Shown: positions 24,689 to 33,471, numbered from the stretch's first letter. The stretch is DNA of 64,000 nucleotides from an uncultured Prevotella sp. (GCA_900771975.1 CAAGPV010000015.1:14971-78970); one strand, 5' to 3'. A program made the numbers and translations. Notes: generated by a model from the sequence alone, not told the origin.

Positions 24689-25456
24689 TTATTCGTCGTC
24701 TTCTACTCTTGTCGCCACTGCCAGTTCCTCGTCTTCTGAAGCGACTTCTGTGACAATGGGTGCGCTTTCCGTTTCGTTGCCGTTTTCGTCCACCTGTTCA
24801 AAATGGCCGTCTTGGCAGCGGTATATCTTTCCAGGGAACTTCTTCAGCAACTGTATGTTGTGTGTGGACATCACCACGCAAGTTCCTTCGTCGCACGCTT
24901 GCCTGAGTAGTCCCACTATGTTGTTGGCCGTCTCGGGGTCGAGATTGCCAGTCGGTTCGTCGGCTATCAGCATCTTAGGCTTGTTTAACAGGGCGCGTGC
25001 GATGGCAATACGCTGTTGCTCGCCTCCCGAGAGCTCATGGGGCATCTTGTCGCGCTTGTCGGAAAGGCCTACCTGCCGTAGCACTTCGTCGATGCGTGCA
25101 TCAATCTTTTTCCCGTCTTTCCAGCCTGTAGCCCTCAGCACGAAGCGTAAGTTGCGGTAGACCGAACGGTCATGCAGTAGCTGAAAGTCCTGAAAGATAA
25201 TGCCCATTTTCCTACGTAGCGAAGGAATGGCAGCCCGTTTGATGGAGCCCATATCGTAACCCAACACGTTTGCCTTTTCGCAATCGTCCTTGTCGATGTC
25301 CAATTCGCCGTAAATGGTCTTGAGCAAAGAACTCTTTCCTGATCCCACTTTACCTATTATATATATGAATTCGCCTGCATCAGCAGTGAAGTTCACTCCT
25401 TTCAAGATGATTTTTTCGTCTTGATAGATGTCTACGTTTCTATATTCTATTAGCAT
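24689..25456 (-). CDS. ftsE: FtsE-like ABC transporter ATPase
   Basis: The 255-residue protein has Walker A GKVGSGKSSLLK (about 36), signature LSGGEQQRIAIARAL (about 142) and Walker B MLIADEPTGNLD (about 163). The first 220 residues match FtsE, which with FtsX links cell division to cell-wall hydrolysis. An acidic C-terminal tail of about 30 residues is extra. No ftsX lies beside it; the neighbours are amino-acid genes, so the symbol rests on similarity alone. Confidence 0.8.
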   Translation of the reverse strand: MLIEYRNVDIYQDEKIILKGVNFTADAGEFIYIIGKVGSGKSSLLKTIYGELDIDKDDCEKANVLGYDMGSIKRAAIPSLRRKMGIIFQDFQLLHDRSVYRNLRFVLRATGWKDGKKIDARIDEVLRQVGLSDKRDKMPHELSGGEQQRIAIARALLNKPKMLIADEPTGNLDPETANNIVGLLRQACDEGTCVVMSTHNIQLLKKFPGKIYRCQDGHFEQVDENGNETESAPIVTEVASEDEELAVATRVEDDE

Positions 25457-25474
25457 GTTGCTTGTTATTTATAT

Positions 25475-26146
25475 TTAATCGGTTTGTTTGCTTTTGGCCA
25501 ATCGTCGTTTTTTGTCCCATTCGGGGTCGTGTCTTTTGCGTAACTCGTTGGCAACATCGTCGAGGCTGAGGCCCTTTGCTTCCAGCAATACAATAAGGTG
25601 GTAGAGCAGGTCGGACGCTTCATATGTCAGCTTTTCGTTGGTCCCGCCAACAGCTTCTATCACTGTTTCAAGTGCTTCTTCTCCAACCTTTTGCGCTATT
25701 CGGCTTATTCCTTTCTTGAATAATGCAGTGGTGTAGCTACCTTCAGGCATTTCCTGATGGCGTTGCTGTATGAAGCTGGTCAGTTCGGTCAGAAAGTCCA
25801 ATGGCTTTCCAACGTTGTCTTCACCCCAGCAGGTGTCAGTCCCGAGGTGACAGGTGGGCCCGTCAGGGTGGGCCTTGACGAGCAACGTGTCGTGGTCGCA
25901 ATCGTTTTGTATGCTCACCACGTGCAAATAGTTGCCTGATGTTTCACCTTTTGTCCATAGGCATTGGCGGCTTCGGCTCCAGAAGGTCACCTTTTTTGTT
26001 TCAATGGTGCGCTTGTAAGCCTCAGTGTTCATATATCCCAACATTAAGACGTTTTTTGTTATTGCGTCCTGCACAATGGCAGGCACCAAGCCTCCCATTT
26101 TGTTGAAATCTATTTGTTCTGTTGTCTCTATCATTTTACTTACCAT
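25475..26146 (-). CDS. hisI: Bifunctional phosphoribosyl-AMP cyclohydrolase / phosphoribosyl-ATP pyrophosphatase
   Basis: The 223-residue protein fuses HisI (about 1-112, MLGYMNTEAYKRTIETKKVT, WTKGETSGNYLHV, CDHDTLLVKAHPDGPTCHLG) to HisE (about 115-205, KVGEEALETVIEA, ASDLLYHLIVLLEA). It performs steps 2 and 3 of histidine synthesis. Two starts are possible, 26146 and the internal ATG four codons on. It follows hisF by 13 bases. Confidence 0.95.
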   Translation of the reverse strand: MVSKMIETTEQIDFNKMGGLVPAIVQDAITKNVLMLGYMNTEAYKRTIETKKVTFWSRSRQCLWTKGETSGNYLHVVSIQNDCDHDTLLVKAHPDGPTCHLGTDTCWGEDNVGKPLDFLTELTSFIQQRHQEMPEGSYTTALFKKGISRIAQKVGEEALETVIEAVGGTNEKLTYEASDLLYHLIVLLEAKGLSLDDVANELRKRHDPEWDKKRRLAKSKQTD

Positions 26147-26159
26147 TTACTTAACAACC

Positions 26160-26921
26160 TTATTGTCTTACACTTATTCCTTCTTTCTTTAGGTATTGCT
26201 TTAGTTTTGGAATGGTTATCTCTCCAAAGTGGAATACGCTGGCAGCGAGGGCTGCGTCAGCCTTTCCCAGCGTGAAGGCATCGCGGAAATGTTCCAACTT
26301 CCCGGCGCCTCCTGAGGCAATGACGGGGATAGAAACCTGCTCCGACAATTGACAAAGTGCTTCGTTGGCAAAGCCGTTTTTCACGCCGTCATGATCCATC
26401 GAGGTGAAGAGTATTTCACCTGCTCCACGGTCTGCTGCCTCGTGTGCCCATTCCTGCAATGTGCGTTCCACGGGTTCTCGCCCGCCTTTGGCATAAACGT
26501 GCCAGATTTGTCCTTCTTGCCGGGCATCGATGGCACACACGCACACCTGTGAGCCATAGCGTTTGGCGATTTCGCCGATGAGCTCGGGGCGGTAGAGGGC
26601 CGCACTGTTTATGCTCACCTTGTCGGCCCCAGCACCTAACAGTCGGTCTACGTCCTCAACGCTGCTGATGCCACCACCCACCGTAAAGGGAATGTTGATG
26701 GTGCGGGCCACGCGTTCCACCATGTCTGTAAAGGTCTTCCTGCCTTCGTAAGATGCTGTAATGTCGAGGAAAACCAGTTCGTCGGCTCCAGCATCACTGT
26801 AAGCCTGTGCCAGTTCTACGGGGTCACCGGCAGACCGCAATCCTACGAAGTGGGTTCCTTTGACGGTTTCGCCGTTGCGAACGTCAAGGCACGGGATGAT
26901 GCGTTTAGCAAGTTGACTCAT
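26160..26921 (-). CDS. hisF: Imidazole glycerol phosphate synthase, cyclase subunit
   Basis: The 253-residue TIM barrel opens with RIIPCLDVRNGETVKGTHF and contains the phosphate-binding IPVIASGGAGKLEHF. With HisH it makes imidazole glycerol phosphate and AICAR. The hisH, hisA, hisF, hisI order is a normal partial his operon; the other his genes are not in this window. Confidence 0.96.
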   Translation of the reverse strand: MSQLAKRIIPCLDVRNGETVKGTHFVGLRSAGDPVELAQAYSDAGADELVFLDITASYEGRKTFTDMVERVARTINIPFTVGGGISSVEDVDRLLGAGADKVSINSAALYRPELIGEIAKRYGSQVCVCAIDARQEGQIWHVYAKGGREPVERTLQEWAHEAADRGAGEILFTSMDHDGVKNGFANEALCQLSEQVSIPVIASGGAGKLEHFRDAFTLGKADAALAASVFHFGEITIPKLKQYLKKEGISVRQ

Positions 26922-26933
26922 GTTGTCTTATGT

Positions 26934-27662
26934 TTATTGTTTTTGGTGGGCCTCCATCAGGCGTCCAACGTCTATTTTTCCTTCATAGAAAGCCTTTCCG
27001 AACACCACGGCTGGGATGCCTTTTTGTTCCAAGGCAAATATGTCTTCTGTTGCCGAAACGCCTCCGCTGGCAATAAGGTGAAGTTGTGGCAGCTGGTCCA
27101 TCACCAACCTGTACATGTCTATGGCTGGCCCGTTGAGCATTCCGTCACGGCTGATGTCTGTGCAGAGCACGTTTTTTACGCCGTGCTGGGCGTAGCGTTT
27201 CAAGAAGGGAATTAACGCCTCATGGGTGTCTTCCTTCCATCCGCCAATGCTGATAAAGCCGTTTCTGACGTCAGCGCCAAGGATGATGCGGTCTGCTCCG
27301 TAGTGGTCGAGCCACGACAGAAACTGTTGTGGGTGTGTGGCTGCCACGCTTCCTATGGTCACCATGGAGGCACCAGCCATGAATGCTCGCTCTATGTCAT
27401 CGTTGGTTTTGATGCCTCCGCCGAAGTCAACAACGAGTCGGGTGTTGTCGGTGATGGCTTTCAATATCTTGTCGTTGACGATGTGTTTCGATTTGGCCCC
27501 GTCCAGATCTACCACGTGCAAACGTTTGAAGCCCATTTGCTCGAAGGCTTGGGCTTGTCTCACGGGGTCGTCGTTATAGACAGTCTTGCTGTCGTAGTCG
27601 CCTTTGGTTAGCCGGACGCATTTCCCATCGATGATGTCTATGGCTGGTATGAGTTCTATCAT
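26934..27662 (-). CDS. hisA: Phosphoribosylformimino-AICAR ribotide isomerase
   Basis: The 242-residue TIM barrel starts MIELIPAIDIIDGKCVRLTK. The frame is open upstream to 27740, overlapping hisH, but the family begins at ATG 27662, which lies 10 bases after the hisH stop. Catalytic Asp residues are seen in AIDI and CTDISRDGM. It performs the step before HisHF. Confidence 0.95.
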   Translation of the reverse strand: MIELIPAIDIIDGKCVRLTKGDYDSKTVYNDDPVRQAQAFEQMGFKRLHVVDLDGAKSKHIVNDKILKAITDNTRLVVDFGGGIKTNDDIERAFMAGASMVTIGSVAATHPQQFLSWLDHYGADRIILGADVRNGFISIGGWKEDTHEALIPFLKRYAQHGVKNVLCTDISRDGMLNGPAIDMYRLVMDQLPQLHLIASGGVSATEDIFALEQKGIPAVVFGKAFYEGKIDVGRLMEAHQKQ

Positions 27663-27672
27663 TGGCGTAGCA

Positions 27673-28284
27673 TTATTTGTATTTGGCATTGCGGGCAAGG
27701 GCAAGAAAGTTGTCAAGGATGCGCTCGCCCACGCGTCCACTCTTCTCGGGGTGAAACTGGCAGGTGTAGAAATTGTCTTTCCTCAGACAAGCCGAGTAGG
27801 GTAGGATGTAATCGGCTGTGGCGGTAGTCCAATCGCACAACGGCACATAATAGCTGTGTACAAAGTAGACGTAGTCGCCTTTGTGTATGCCTTTGAGCAG
27901 CTCACAGGGCTTAGGGTCGATGGCATTCCATCCCATTGCAGGCACCTTGTCTTCGTGACGAGTGGGCCGAAAGCGGTGTACGTCCACGGGTATCACCCCA
28001 AGACAGTCAGTATCACCTTCTTCCGAGTGGCGGCAGAGCAGTTGCTGTCCTATGCAGATGCCCAATACGGGTTGTTTCAGTCTGCAGATGGTGCGATCGA
28101 GCCCATGCTGCCGTAGATATTCCATAGCGGTGCGTGCCTCTCCCTGCCCTGGAAAAATGACACAGTCTGCATTGGCAAGCTGCTGCGGGTCGTCTGTGAG
28201 GGTGGGGGCGACTGCCAAACGTTCGAGTGCATTAACAACCGAACGGATGTTTCCAGCGTTGTATTTCACTATGGCTACTTCCAT
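27673..28284 (-). CDS. hisH: Imidazole glycerol phosphate synthase, glutamine amidotransferase subunit
   Basis: The 203-residue protein has the glutaminase nucleophile in LGICIGQQLL (about Cys 80) and the His-Glu pair in CQFHPEKSGRVG. It supplies ammonia to HisF. It follows purU by 19 bases. Confidence 0.95.
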   Translation of the reverse strand: MEVAIVKYNAGNIRSVVNALERLAVAPTLTDDPQQLANADCVIFPGQGEARTAMEYLRQHGLDRTICRLKQPVLGICIGQQLLCRHSEEGDTDCLGVIPVDVHRFRPTRHEDKVPAMGWNAIDPKPCELLKGIHKGDYVYFVHSYYVPLCDWTTATADYILPYSACLRKDNFYTCQFHPEKSGRVGERILDNFLALARNAKYK

Positions 28285-28303
28285 TTGCTTTTTTATGGTT
28301 TTG

Positions 28304-29167
28304 TCAACTGAAGATGACGGTCTTGTTGTGGTAGGTCAATATCTTGCGCTCAATGTGCTTGCTAACCGCTCGCGAGAGCACAATCTTTTCAAGGTCTTTT
28401 CCTTTCAGCACCAGACTTTCTGGGGTGTCTTTGTGCGAGATGCGGGTGACGTCCTGTTCTATGATGGGGCCTGCGTCGAGTTCGGCAGTAACATAATGGC
28501 TTGTTGCCCCAATGATTTTCACGCCTCGCTCCCATGCCTGATGATAGGGCTTGGCTCCGATGAAAGCTGGAAGGAACGAGTGGTGGATGTTGATGATGTG
28601 ATGTGGGTAGGCTGCCACCATCTCATCAGAGATGATTTGCATGTAACGGGCCAACACAATAAAAGTGATGTGATTGTCACGAAGGAGCTTCATCTCGGCT
28701 TCTTCCACTTCTTTCTTGTTTGAATGGTCTTTCTTGATAGACCATACATAGTATGGTATGCCAAATTGCTCGGCCACATAGCGTAGGTCTTCGTGGTTGC
28801 TGACAATGCAAGGAATGTCTACGTTCCACTCTCCGGCTTTGTACCGTGCCAAAAGGTCGTACAGACAGTGGCTCATCTTGCTCACGAAGATGGCCATACG
28901 AGGCCGTTCGTCGTTAAAGTAGAGGTTGAATGTAATGTTATATTTCTGCGCATAAAGCGTCTGTACGTAATCGGCTATCTTGCCACGTGGAATGAGAAAG
29001 TTTTCCAATTCCCATTCTATGCGCATGAAGAACATTCCGTCTTCTCGGTCAACATACTGGTCAAGGTAGACGATGTTGCCATGGTTGTCGGTAATGAACT
29101 TGGTGATTTCCGAGATGATGCCCGGTTGGTCTGGGCAATGCAATAACAATATGGCGGTTGGTTTCAT
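28304..29167 (-). CDS. purU: Formyltetrahydrofolate deformylase
   Basis: The 287-residue protein has an N-terminal ACT domain (about 5-85, LLHCPDQPGIISEITKFI) and a formyltransferase-fold domain with the catalytic region HHSFLPAFIGAKPYHQAWER and GATSHYVTAELDAGPIIEQD. It splits 10-formyl-THF to formate and THF, feeding purine synthesis. Purine and histidine pathways share AICAR, so its place at the head of the his genes makes sense. The promoter at 29194-29201 begins the run. Confidence 0.95.
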   Translation of the reverse strand: MKPTAILLLHCPDQPGIISEITKFITDNHGNIVYLDQYVDREDGMFFMRIEWELENFLIPRGKIADYVQTLYAQKYNITFNLYFNDERPRMAIFVSKMSHCLYDLLARYKAGEWNVDIPCIVSNHEDLRYVAEQFGIPYYVWSIKKDHSNKKEVEEAEMKLLRDNHITFIVLARYMQIISDEMVAAYPHHIINIHHSFLPAFIGAKPYHQAWERGVKIIGATSHYVTAELDAGPIIEQDVTRISHKDTPESLVLKGKDLEKIVLSRAVSKHIERKILTYHNKTVIFS

Positions 29168-29193
29168 ATCTTTGTGGCACTTATAGTCTTTTG

Positions 29194-29201
29194 CAAAGAT
29201 A
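29194..29201 (-). promoter_or_regulatory. -7 promoter element of the purU-his-lys run
   Basis: TATCTTTG on the minus strand, 26 bases before ATG 29167. No other canonical element was seen in the gaps down to nhaC. Confidence 0.65.
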
Positions 29202-29288
29202 CTAATATTCTTTCAAATGGAAAGTTTTTCAATGGATTTTCTCTCCATTCTCTCGCTTTACCGGGGCGTTTTTGGCGAGGGGAAGGGT

Positions 29289-29759
29289 TTAATAGTTATT
29301 GATGATTTCGTTGTGTTTTTCGAGCTCTTTTCGGTTGAGTCCGCGCTTTTTGCGGAAGATGGAGAAGAAGTCGAAGTTGAAGCCTCCAGTGGAGTTGGGT
29401 ACAAAACTGGGCTCAAAGCCTCGCTTCAATGCATTGGGGTTGATGCTACGGCGCTTTCCCCACACCACAACTTCAGACAGGCTGTTGAACTTCGGCAGCA
29501 GATAGAGAGTGTCACTCATTTCAGATAGGTTGAGCGTAAGGCTAACATAGTCTTTCTTTACGATGGTGACGGAACTGAACGTCGAGGGAATCTCGTATTC
29601 GCCTCGCCAGTTGGTCTTGACGGTTTTGGCGGTGTTGGTGTAGATGGTGACGTCCCTTAGGGGGACACCAGTCTCTGCACTGGCTATTACGCCGTGTATT
29701 TGAGCCCTTGCTGTCATGCTTGCAAGCAGCACCAGAAGAGTGAACAATAGTTTTGCCAT
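29289..29759 (-). CDS. Small exported protein with carboxypeptidase-regulatory-like domain
   Basis: The 156-residue protein has a signal peptide (MAKLLFTLLVLLASMTARAQ) and a one-domain beta-sandwich like the N-terminal plug extensions of TonB-dependent proteins (IHGVIASAETGVPLRDVTIY, NWRGEYEIP). A basic tail follows (FFSIFRKKRGLNRKELEK). It probably sits in the periplasm or at the surface. TACTTTTG at 29776-29783 is its promoter. Its role is unknown. Confidence 0.65.
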   Translation of the reverse strand: MAKLLFTLLVLLASMTARAQIHGVIASAETGVPLRDVTIYTNTAKTVKTNWRGEYEIPSTFSSVTIVKKDYVSLTLNLSEMSDTLYLLPKFNSLSEVVVWGKRRSINPNALKRGFEPSFVPNSTGGFNFDFFSIFRKKRGLNRKELEKHNEIINNY

Positions 29760-29775
29760 CTACAAATATTTTATG

Positions 29776-29783
29776 CAAAAGTA
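29776..29783 (-). promoter_or_regulatory. -7 promoter element of the small exported protein
   Basis: TACTTTTG on the minus strand, 16 bases before ATG 29759. Confidence 0.6.
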
Positions 29784-29841
29784 AGTCATTACCTTCTTTT
29801 CCACAAATATTTGTACGGCTATTAAGAAGTATTAAACTGAT

Positions 29842-30381
29842 TTAAGAATGGAATTCCTCGTCGTCCGGAGTCTTTAGGATGATGCTGGTGGCCCCAATAG
29901 TGAAAAGTGTGCCATTCTCGATGACACGCCTTTCGCGGTCTCCCAATATCTCGTTGTCTACAAATGTCCCGGTGTTGCTTGGCCCATCGCGCAAGATGTA
30001 TTTTAGTTTTCCGCGTTTGTCGCGGCTTACGTTGATGACGCAATGGTTCATGTCAATACTGGGGTCTACGGTTTCGATAGGACAGTTGGTCTTGCTGCCT
30101 TTCATGTAACGGCCTATGACGTTGTCGCCCATGCGAAGGGGAATTACTTGCTTGTAGTGGAACACGTTTTCAATGACGGTGATGACACCATATTGAGCAC
30201 CTTCTGCCGCTTCGTCGGGGTTTTCTTCTTTACGTGTGTTGCGCAGTTTGGAAACGCCCATACGCACACCAAACTGTTTGTTGCAGTTTGGGCAGACAAA
30301 CACGAGACTTTGTCCAGCCTCGTACTGGGTCTCGTCGAACGTGATAAACTGGTCACATTTGGGACATCTAACGCGTTTCAT
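29842..30381 (-). CDS. Zinc-ribbon and FHA-domain protein
   Basis: The 179-residue protein starts with a CPKCDQF ... CPNCNKQFGVR zinc ribbon (about 4-40). It ends with a forkhead-associated domain (about 75-170) that binds phosphothreonine peptides, with NHCVINVS and DGPSNTGTFVDNEILG. It starts 4 bases after the HU-like/SPOR gene, so the two are an operon. A signalling or assembly adaptor role is likely; no Ser/Thr kinase is in the window. Confidence 0.8.
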   Translation of the reverse strand: MKRVRCPKCDQFITFDETQYEAGQSLVFVCPNCNKQFGVRMGVSKLRNTRKEENPDEAAEGAQYGVITVIENVFHYKQVIPLRMGDNVIGRYMKGSKTNCPIETVDPSIDMNHCVINVSRDKRGKLKYILRDGPSNTGTFVDNEILGDRERRVIENGTLFTIGATSIILKTPDDEEFHS

Positions 30382-30385
30382 AAGC

Positions 30386-31534
30386 TTATTTGCTCTTAGA
30401 TTCTATCACCCATGCCTGTTGGAAGCGGGGAGTGGAACGAAGATTGTTGAGTGCCTGTTGAGCTTCTTCGGCTGTCTTGTAACGCCCGAAGGTGACTTTG
30501 CGGATGCGTGTTTGCTCGTTGATTTCGGCATTGGCAATGCCTTCTTTTGCCAATTGGTGGACGAAAGCTTCGGCGTTTGTCTTGCTCACTTGACTGCACA
30601 ACACGATGCTATAGTAGCGGGTGGGTGTGGCTACAACAGCGGGCCGGCTTTTCAATACTGGTTTGTGGGTTGCTTCAAGTGCCGGTGTTGTAATTGCCTT
30701 TACTTTCTGGGGAACAGCTTTCTTGACCTTGGCCTTTGGTAGAACTTCAGACTTGGGCGATTGCCGCTTGGGAACTGCCACTATTCTCGGCTTTGAAGTG
30801 AAAGCGCGCTCAACGGCTTTCTGGGTGTCGGAGAGGATGTTGTAGAAGGCACCGCTCTTGGTGTTCTGGTTAAATGGACCGTTGTGGTGGGTCAGTGGAA
30901 CAGATACGGCAAAGAGAGCTCCTACAAATACTGCAGCCACCGCCACGTTGCGCAAGGCTCTTAGGCTGATGTTAATGGTCTTCTGACCTGTATTTTGGTC
31001 CTTTCCTATATATATCACATGGGGACTTGAAGCGGTTTTTACTTCCGGGGCAGGTTTTTCCACCTTATTTATTATAGGTGTCTGTGGCTTTTCTTTTTGG
31101 ATGTTCAGGCTTTTTGTGAGCCGCTTCATCTCGAAAGAACTCAGTCCATATAGCGAAGGCGTGAGGATGCCAGCTTCAAGGGGGGCAAAAGCAATGTGCC
31201 CTTCGTTGTTCTTGTAGAGGCTGCCAAGGTTGTTCAATTCTACCTTTCCTTCATCGTCCAATAATTGTTTGATGTGGGCTACTTCCTGTTCGATGCGGTC
31301 AGCGGCATCGGGAAGACTGATGTCGTAGGCCGTTACATAGGAATGAGCCAACAAAGAGTCGTCGATGACAAGCTTGGCGTTGAATCCCAACGTCCTCAAT
31401 GGGGGCAAAAAAAGCCCTTCCTCCGCCTCGTAATGGGCGCAGATGTGGTGGGCAATAAAGCCGCCAAGTCCTGGTACTACCACGCAATCATTGTTTAGGA
31501 GTAGTATCTCGATATGTCTTTCTAGTTCAAACAC
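30386..31534 (-). CDS. HU-like DNA-binding domain and SPOR domain protein
   Basis: The 382-residue protein has a prokaryotic HU-like (CCDC81-type) N-terminal domain (about 1-155, ELERHIEILLLNNDCVVVPG), a membrane helix (about 200-218, NVAVAAVFVGALFAVSVPL), a Lys/Pro-rich linker and a C-terminal SPOR domain (about 305-382) that binds denuded peptidoglycan. The family starts at the ELERHIEILL segment, and the only nearby start is GTG 31534. The -7 element TACATTTG ends 6 bases before this GTG, so the mRNA may be leaderless. An ATG at 31771 would overlap rfbC and is rejected. Confidence 0.75.
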   Translation of the reverse strand: MFELERHIEILLLNNDCVVVPGLGGFIAHHICAHYEAEEGLFLPPLRTLGFNAKLVIDDSLLAHSYVTAYDISLPDAADRIEQEVAHIKQLLDDEGKVELNNLGSLYKNNEGHIAFAPLEAGILTPSLYGLSSFEMKRLTKSLNIQKEKPQTPIINKVEKPAPEVKTASSPHVIYIGKDQNTGQKTINISLRALRNVAVAAVFVGALFAVSVPLTHHNGPFNQNTKSGAFYNILSDTQKAVERAFTSKPRIVAVPKRQSPKSEVLPKAKVKKAVPQKVKAITTPALEATHKPVLKSRPAVVATPTRYYSIVLCSQVSKTNAEAFVHQLAKEGIANAEINEQTRIRKVTFGRYKTAEEAQQALNNLRSTPRFQQAWVIESKSK

Positions 31535-31539
31535 GAATG

Positions 31540-31547
31540 CAAATGTA
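31540..31547 (-). promoter_or_regulatory. -7 promoter element abutting the HU-like/SPOR start codon
   Basis: TACATTTG on the minus strand, with its final G 6 bases before GTG 31534. It diverges from the rfbC promoter at 31601. Confidence 0.5.
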
Positions 31548-31600
31548 GGAAGAAATTCCGAATTGGGCAAATAAAAATTTCTTATTTCGATAGAAATTCT

Positions 31601-31608
31601 TACCTTTG
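31601..31608 (+). promoter_or_regulatory. -7 promoter element of rfbC
   Basis: TACCTTTG, 22 bases before ATG 31631. Confidence 0.65.
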
Positions 31609-31630
31609 CACATATATCAACATTTCTATT

Positions 31631-32182
31631 ATGGAATATAAACAAACAGCTATTGAAGGGGTTTGGGTGATTGAACCCCGTGTTTTTGCGGACCAGAGAG
31701 GTTATTTCTTTGAAGCCTGGAAGCAGGCTGACTTTGATCAGCACATTGGTCACCACGTAGAATTCATACAAGATAACGAGTCGAAGTCAAGCTATGGCGT
31801 ACTTCGTGGCCTTCATTACCAGAAGGGCGAGTTCTCACAGGCGAAGTTGGTGCGCGTCATTAAGGGGCGTGTGCTTGATGTGGCGGTAGATATTCGTAAG
31901 AGTAGTCCTACGTTTGGCAAGCATGTAGCTGTGGAACTGAGCGAAGACAATAAGCGACAACTCTTCATTCCGCGTGGTTTTGCCCATGGCTTTCTCGTAC
32001 TCAGTAAGGAGGCCATCTTCACATATAAGGTGGACAACGTGTATGCACCGCAGCACGAAGCCAGCATCCGCTGGAATGATGAGGATATAGCCATCAACTG
32101 GCCAGTTGACCCCAAAGATGTGCTTACCTCTGAAAAAGACTTGAAGGCTGCTTCGCTGAAAGACGCAGAAGTCTTTGAATAA
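31631..32182 (+). CDS. rfbC: dTDP-4-dehydrorhamnose 3,5-epimerase
   Basis: The 183-residue cupin enzyme has the family segments FIQDNESKSSYGVLRGLHYQ (active-site His) and FIPRGFAHGFLVLSKEA. It epimerises dTDP-4-keto-6-deoxyglucose on the way to dTDP-rhamnose for surface polysaccharide. The rfbA, B and D genes are not adjacent. The lipoprotein gene follows by 47 bases and may be cotranscribed. Confidence 0.95.
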   Translation: MEYKQTAIEGVWVIEPRVFADQRGYFFEAWKQADFDQHIGHHVEFIQDNESKSSYGVLRGLHYQKGEFSQAKLVRVIKGRVLDVAVDIRKSSPTFGKHVAVELSEDNKRQLFIPRGFAHGFLVLSKEAIFTYKVDNVYAPQHEASIRWNDEDIAINWPVDPKDVLTSEKDLKAASLKDAEVFE

Positions 32183-32229
32183 CAGATGGTAACTGTTTTT
32201 ACGTTAATGCAGAGCTAAAGCCAAAAGCT

Positions 32230-33021
32230 ATGAAAAAATTTCTTTTGTATGGATTGTTGGCAGTAGTGCTGGCGGTGGGGTGTAGCCCCAAGGAGGGAGG
32301 AACCACCGAAGACCGTCAAGACCGTCAGGCAAAGCAATTGTTGCAAGGTATATGGGTGACCGATGACGGTCAGGAACCGGCAATGTTTGTGCGTGGAGAC
32401 AGCATCTTCTATCCCGACACATCAAGCTTGCCAGTACGCTTTTGGATATACGGCGATAGCATCTATCTGCAAGGAAGTAACGTCCGCCACTACCGCATCA
32501 CCAAGCAGGCGCCCCACCTCTTCAAACTGCTTAACCAGAACGGCGACGAGGTAAAGCTCGTAAAGAGTGAAGATCGCTCGCTCATACCCAATTTTTTCCA
32601 GTCACGGCCTTATGCCATGAATCTTACACGGGTGGAATGCAACGATACCTCGGTGGTGGTGGATGGCATCGACTACGACTGTAAGCTTTTTGTTGAGCCT
32701 ACCTCCGACCGTGTGGTGAAGTCGTCCTATAACGGCGATGGCATCGAGGTGGACAATATGTATTTGGACAATGTAGCCCATCTGCGCGTCTTTGTCAGTG
32801 GCACACAGGTGCTTGCGCATGACTTCCGTAAGGCGGAGTTTTCGCGTTATGTGCCGAAAGATTTTCTTGCTTCGAGCATTTTGCGCGATGTAGCTTTCAC
32901 CCATGCTACTACTGAGGCCGTCTTCTTTGATGCTACTATCGGTATTCCCGATGCCACAACGTGCTATGTGGTGGAGTTGAAGATTGACCGTGCAGGAAAA
33001 CTTACCAAGCGATTAAAGTGA
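32230..33021 (+). CDS. Lipoprotein, DUF4738-like
   Basis: The 263-residue protein has a lipoprotein signal (LLYGLLAVVLAVGC, Cys about 18) and a two-part beta-rich body. The first half repeats short strands with GDSIFYPDTSSLPVRFWIYG and DSIYLQGSNVRHYRI, like a small sheet for binding hydrophobic or sugar ligands. The layout resembles DUF4738 lipoproteins of Prevotella; I am not certain of the assignment. It follows rfbC on the same strand. Confidence 0.55.
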   Translation: MKKFLLYGLLAVVLAVGCSPKEGGTTEDRQDRQAKQLLQGIWVTDDGQEPAMFVRGDSIFYPDTSSLPVRFWIYGDSIYLQGSNVRHYRITKQAPHLFKLLNQNGDEVKLVKSEDRSLIPNFFQSRPYAMNLTRVECNDTSVVVDGIDYDCKLFVEPTSDRVVKSSYNGDGIEVDNMYLDNVAHLRVFVSGTQVLAHDFRKAEFSRYVPKDFLASSILRDVAFTHATTEAVFFDATIGIPDATTCYVVELKIDRAGKLTKRLK

Positions 33022-33312
33022 AAAGGTGTAATAACATATGTTGCTAATTCATTAATTTTTTGTTTCTTTTTGCTGAAATTATTTGGTAGTTTCCTTTAGT
33101 TTTGTTAAATTTGCAGCAACTTCTATGAATATATGGAGGGAAACTAAATTTTAACCAACGAGCGTGTTGTAGCGAGTGAACAAAGGATAATTTGCTTGGA
33201 AAAACAAGAGGTATAAGATTGTAATAAAATAGTTTTCGGGAACGCTTTACATCTTGATAGATTACAAAGAATCATAAGCACTTGCTCACATTCTCCTTAA
33301 AGCAGAACCACT
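33022..33312. other. Intergenic region with promoter and long leader
   Basis: The region carries a clear -33/-7 promoter and then about 190 bases of leader before the small ORF at 33313. GCGAGTG (near 33175) could pair with CACTTGC (near 33282), giving a long loose hairpin, but no known riboswitch or RNA family was recognised. Confidence 0.4.
33082..33113 (+). promoter_or_regulatory. Promoter upstream of the 52-residue membrane protein
   Basis: TTTG (33082-33085) and TAAATTTG (33106-33113) are separated by 20 bases, a good match to the Bacteroidetes consensus. Confidence 0.65.
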
Positions 33313-33471
33313 ATGGTAGTAGGTATTTATTTGTTATGTGCAGTTTCATTGATTGTTTTGGGCGTTAGTGTCTATATGGGCTGGCGTCAGCAGTTGAAAG
33401 AATTGGACCGTAAGTTTAAAAAAGAAGAAATGAAGTATTCTGTCAGGCACTCTTCGGTAGCCATGAATTAA
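33313..33471 (+). CDS. Small single-helix membrane protein
   Basis: This 52-codon frame starts MVVGIYLLCAVSLIVLGVSV, a membrane helix, followed by a charged tail (QQLKELDRKFKKEEMKYS). It lies behind a good promoter and ends in TAA with no overlap to other genes. The alternation of a hydrophobic helix and basic/acidic coil is what a real small membrane protein would show, but no family is recognised. Confidence 0.45.
   Translation: MVVGIYLLCAVSLIVLGVSVYMGWRQQLKELDRKFKKEEMKYSVRHSSVAMN

Noticed and set aside
30386..31771. Longer HU-like/SPOR protein starting at 31771
   Set aside because: The extra 79 residues overlap rfbC and its promoter, do not look like the family and contain no HU-like sequence.
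33114..33312. 6S-like RNA or riboswitch in the long leader
   Set aside because: Only a seven-pair closing helix could be drawn and no known motif was recognised.
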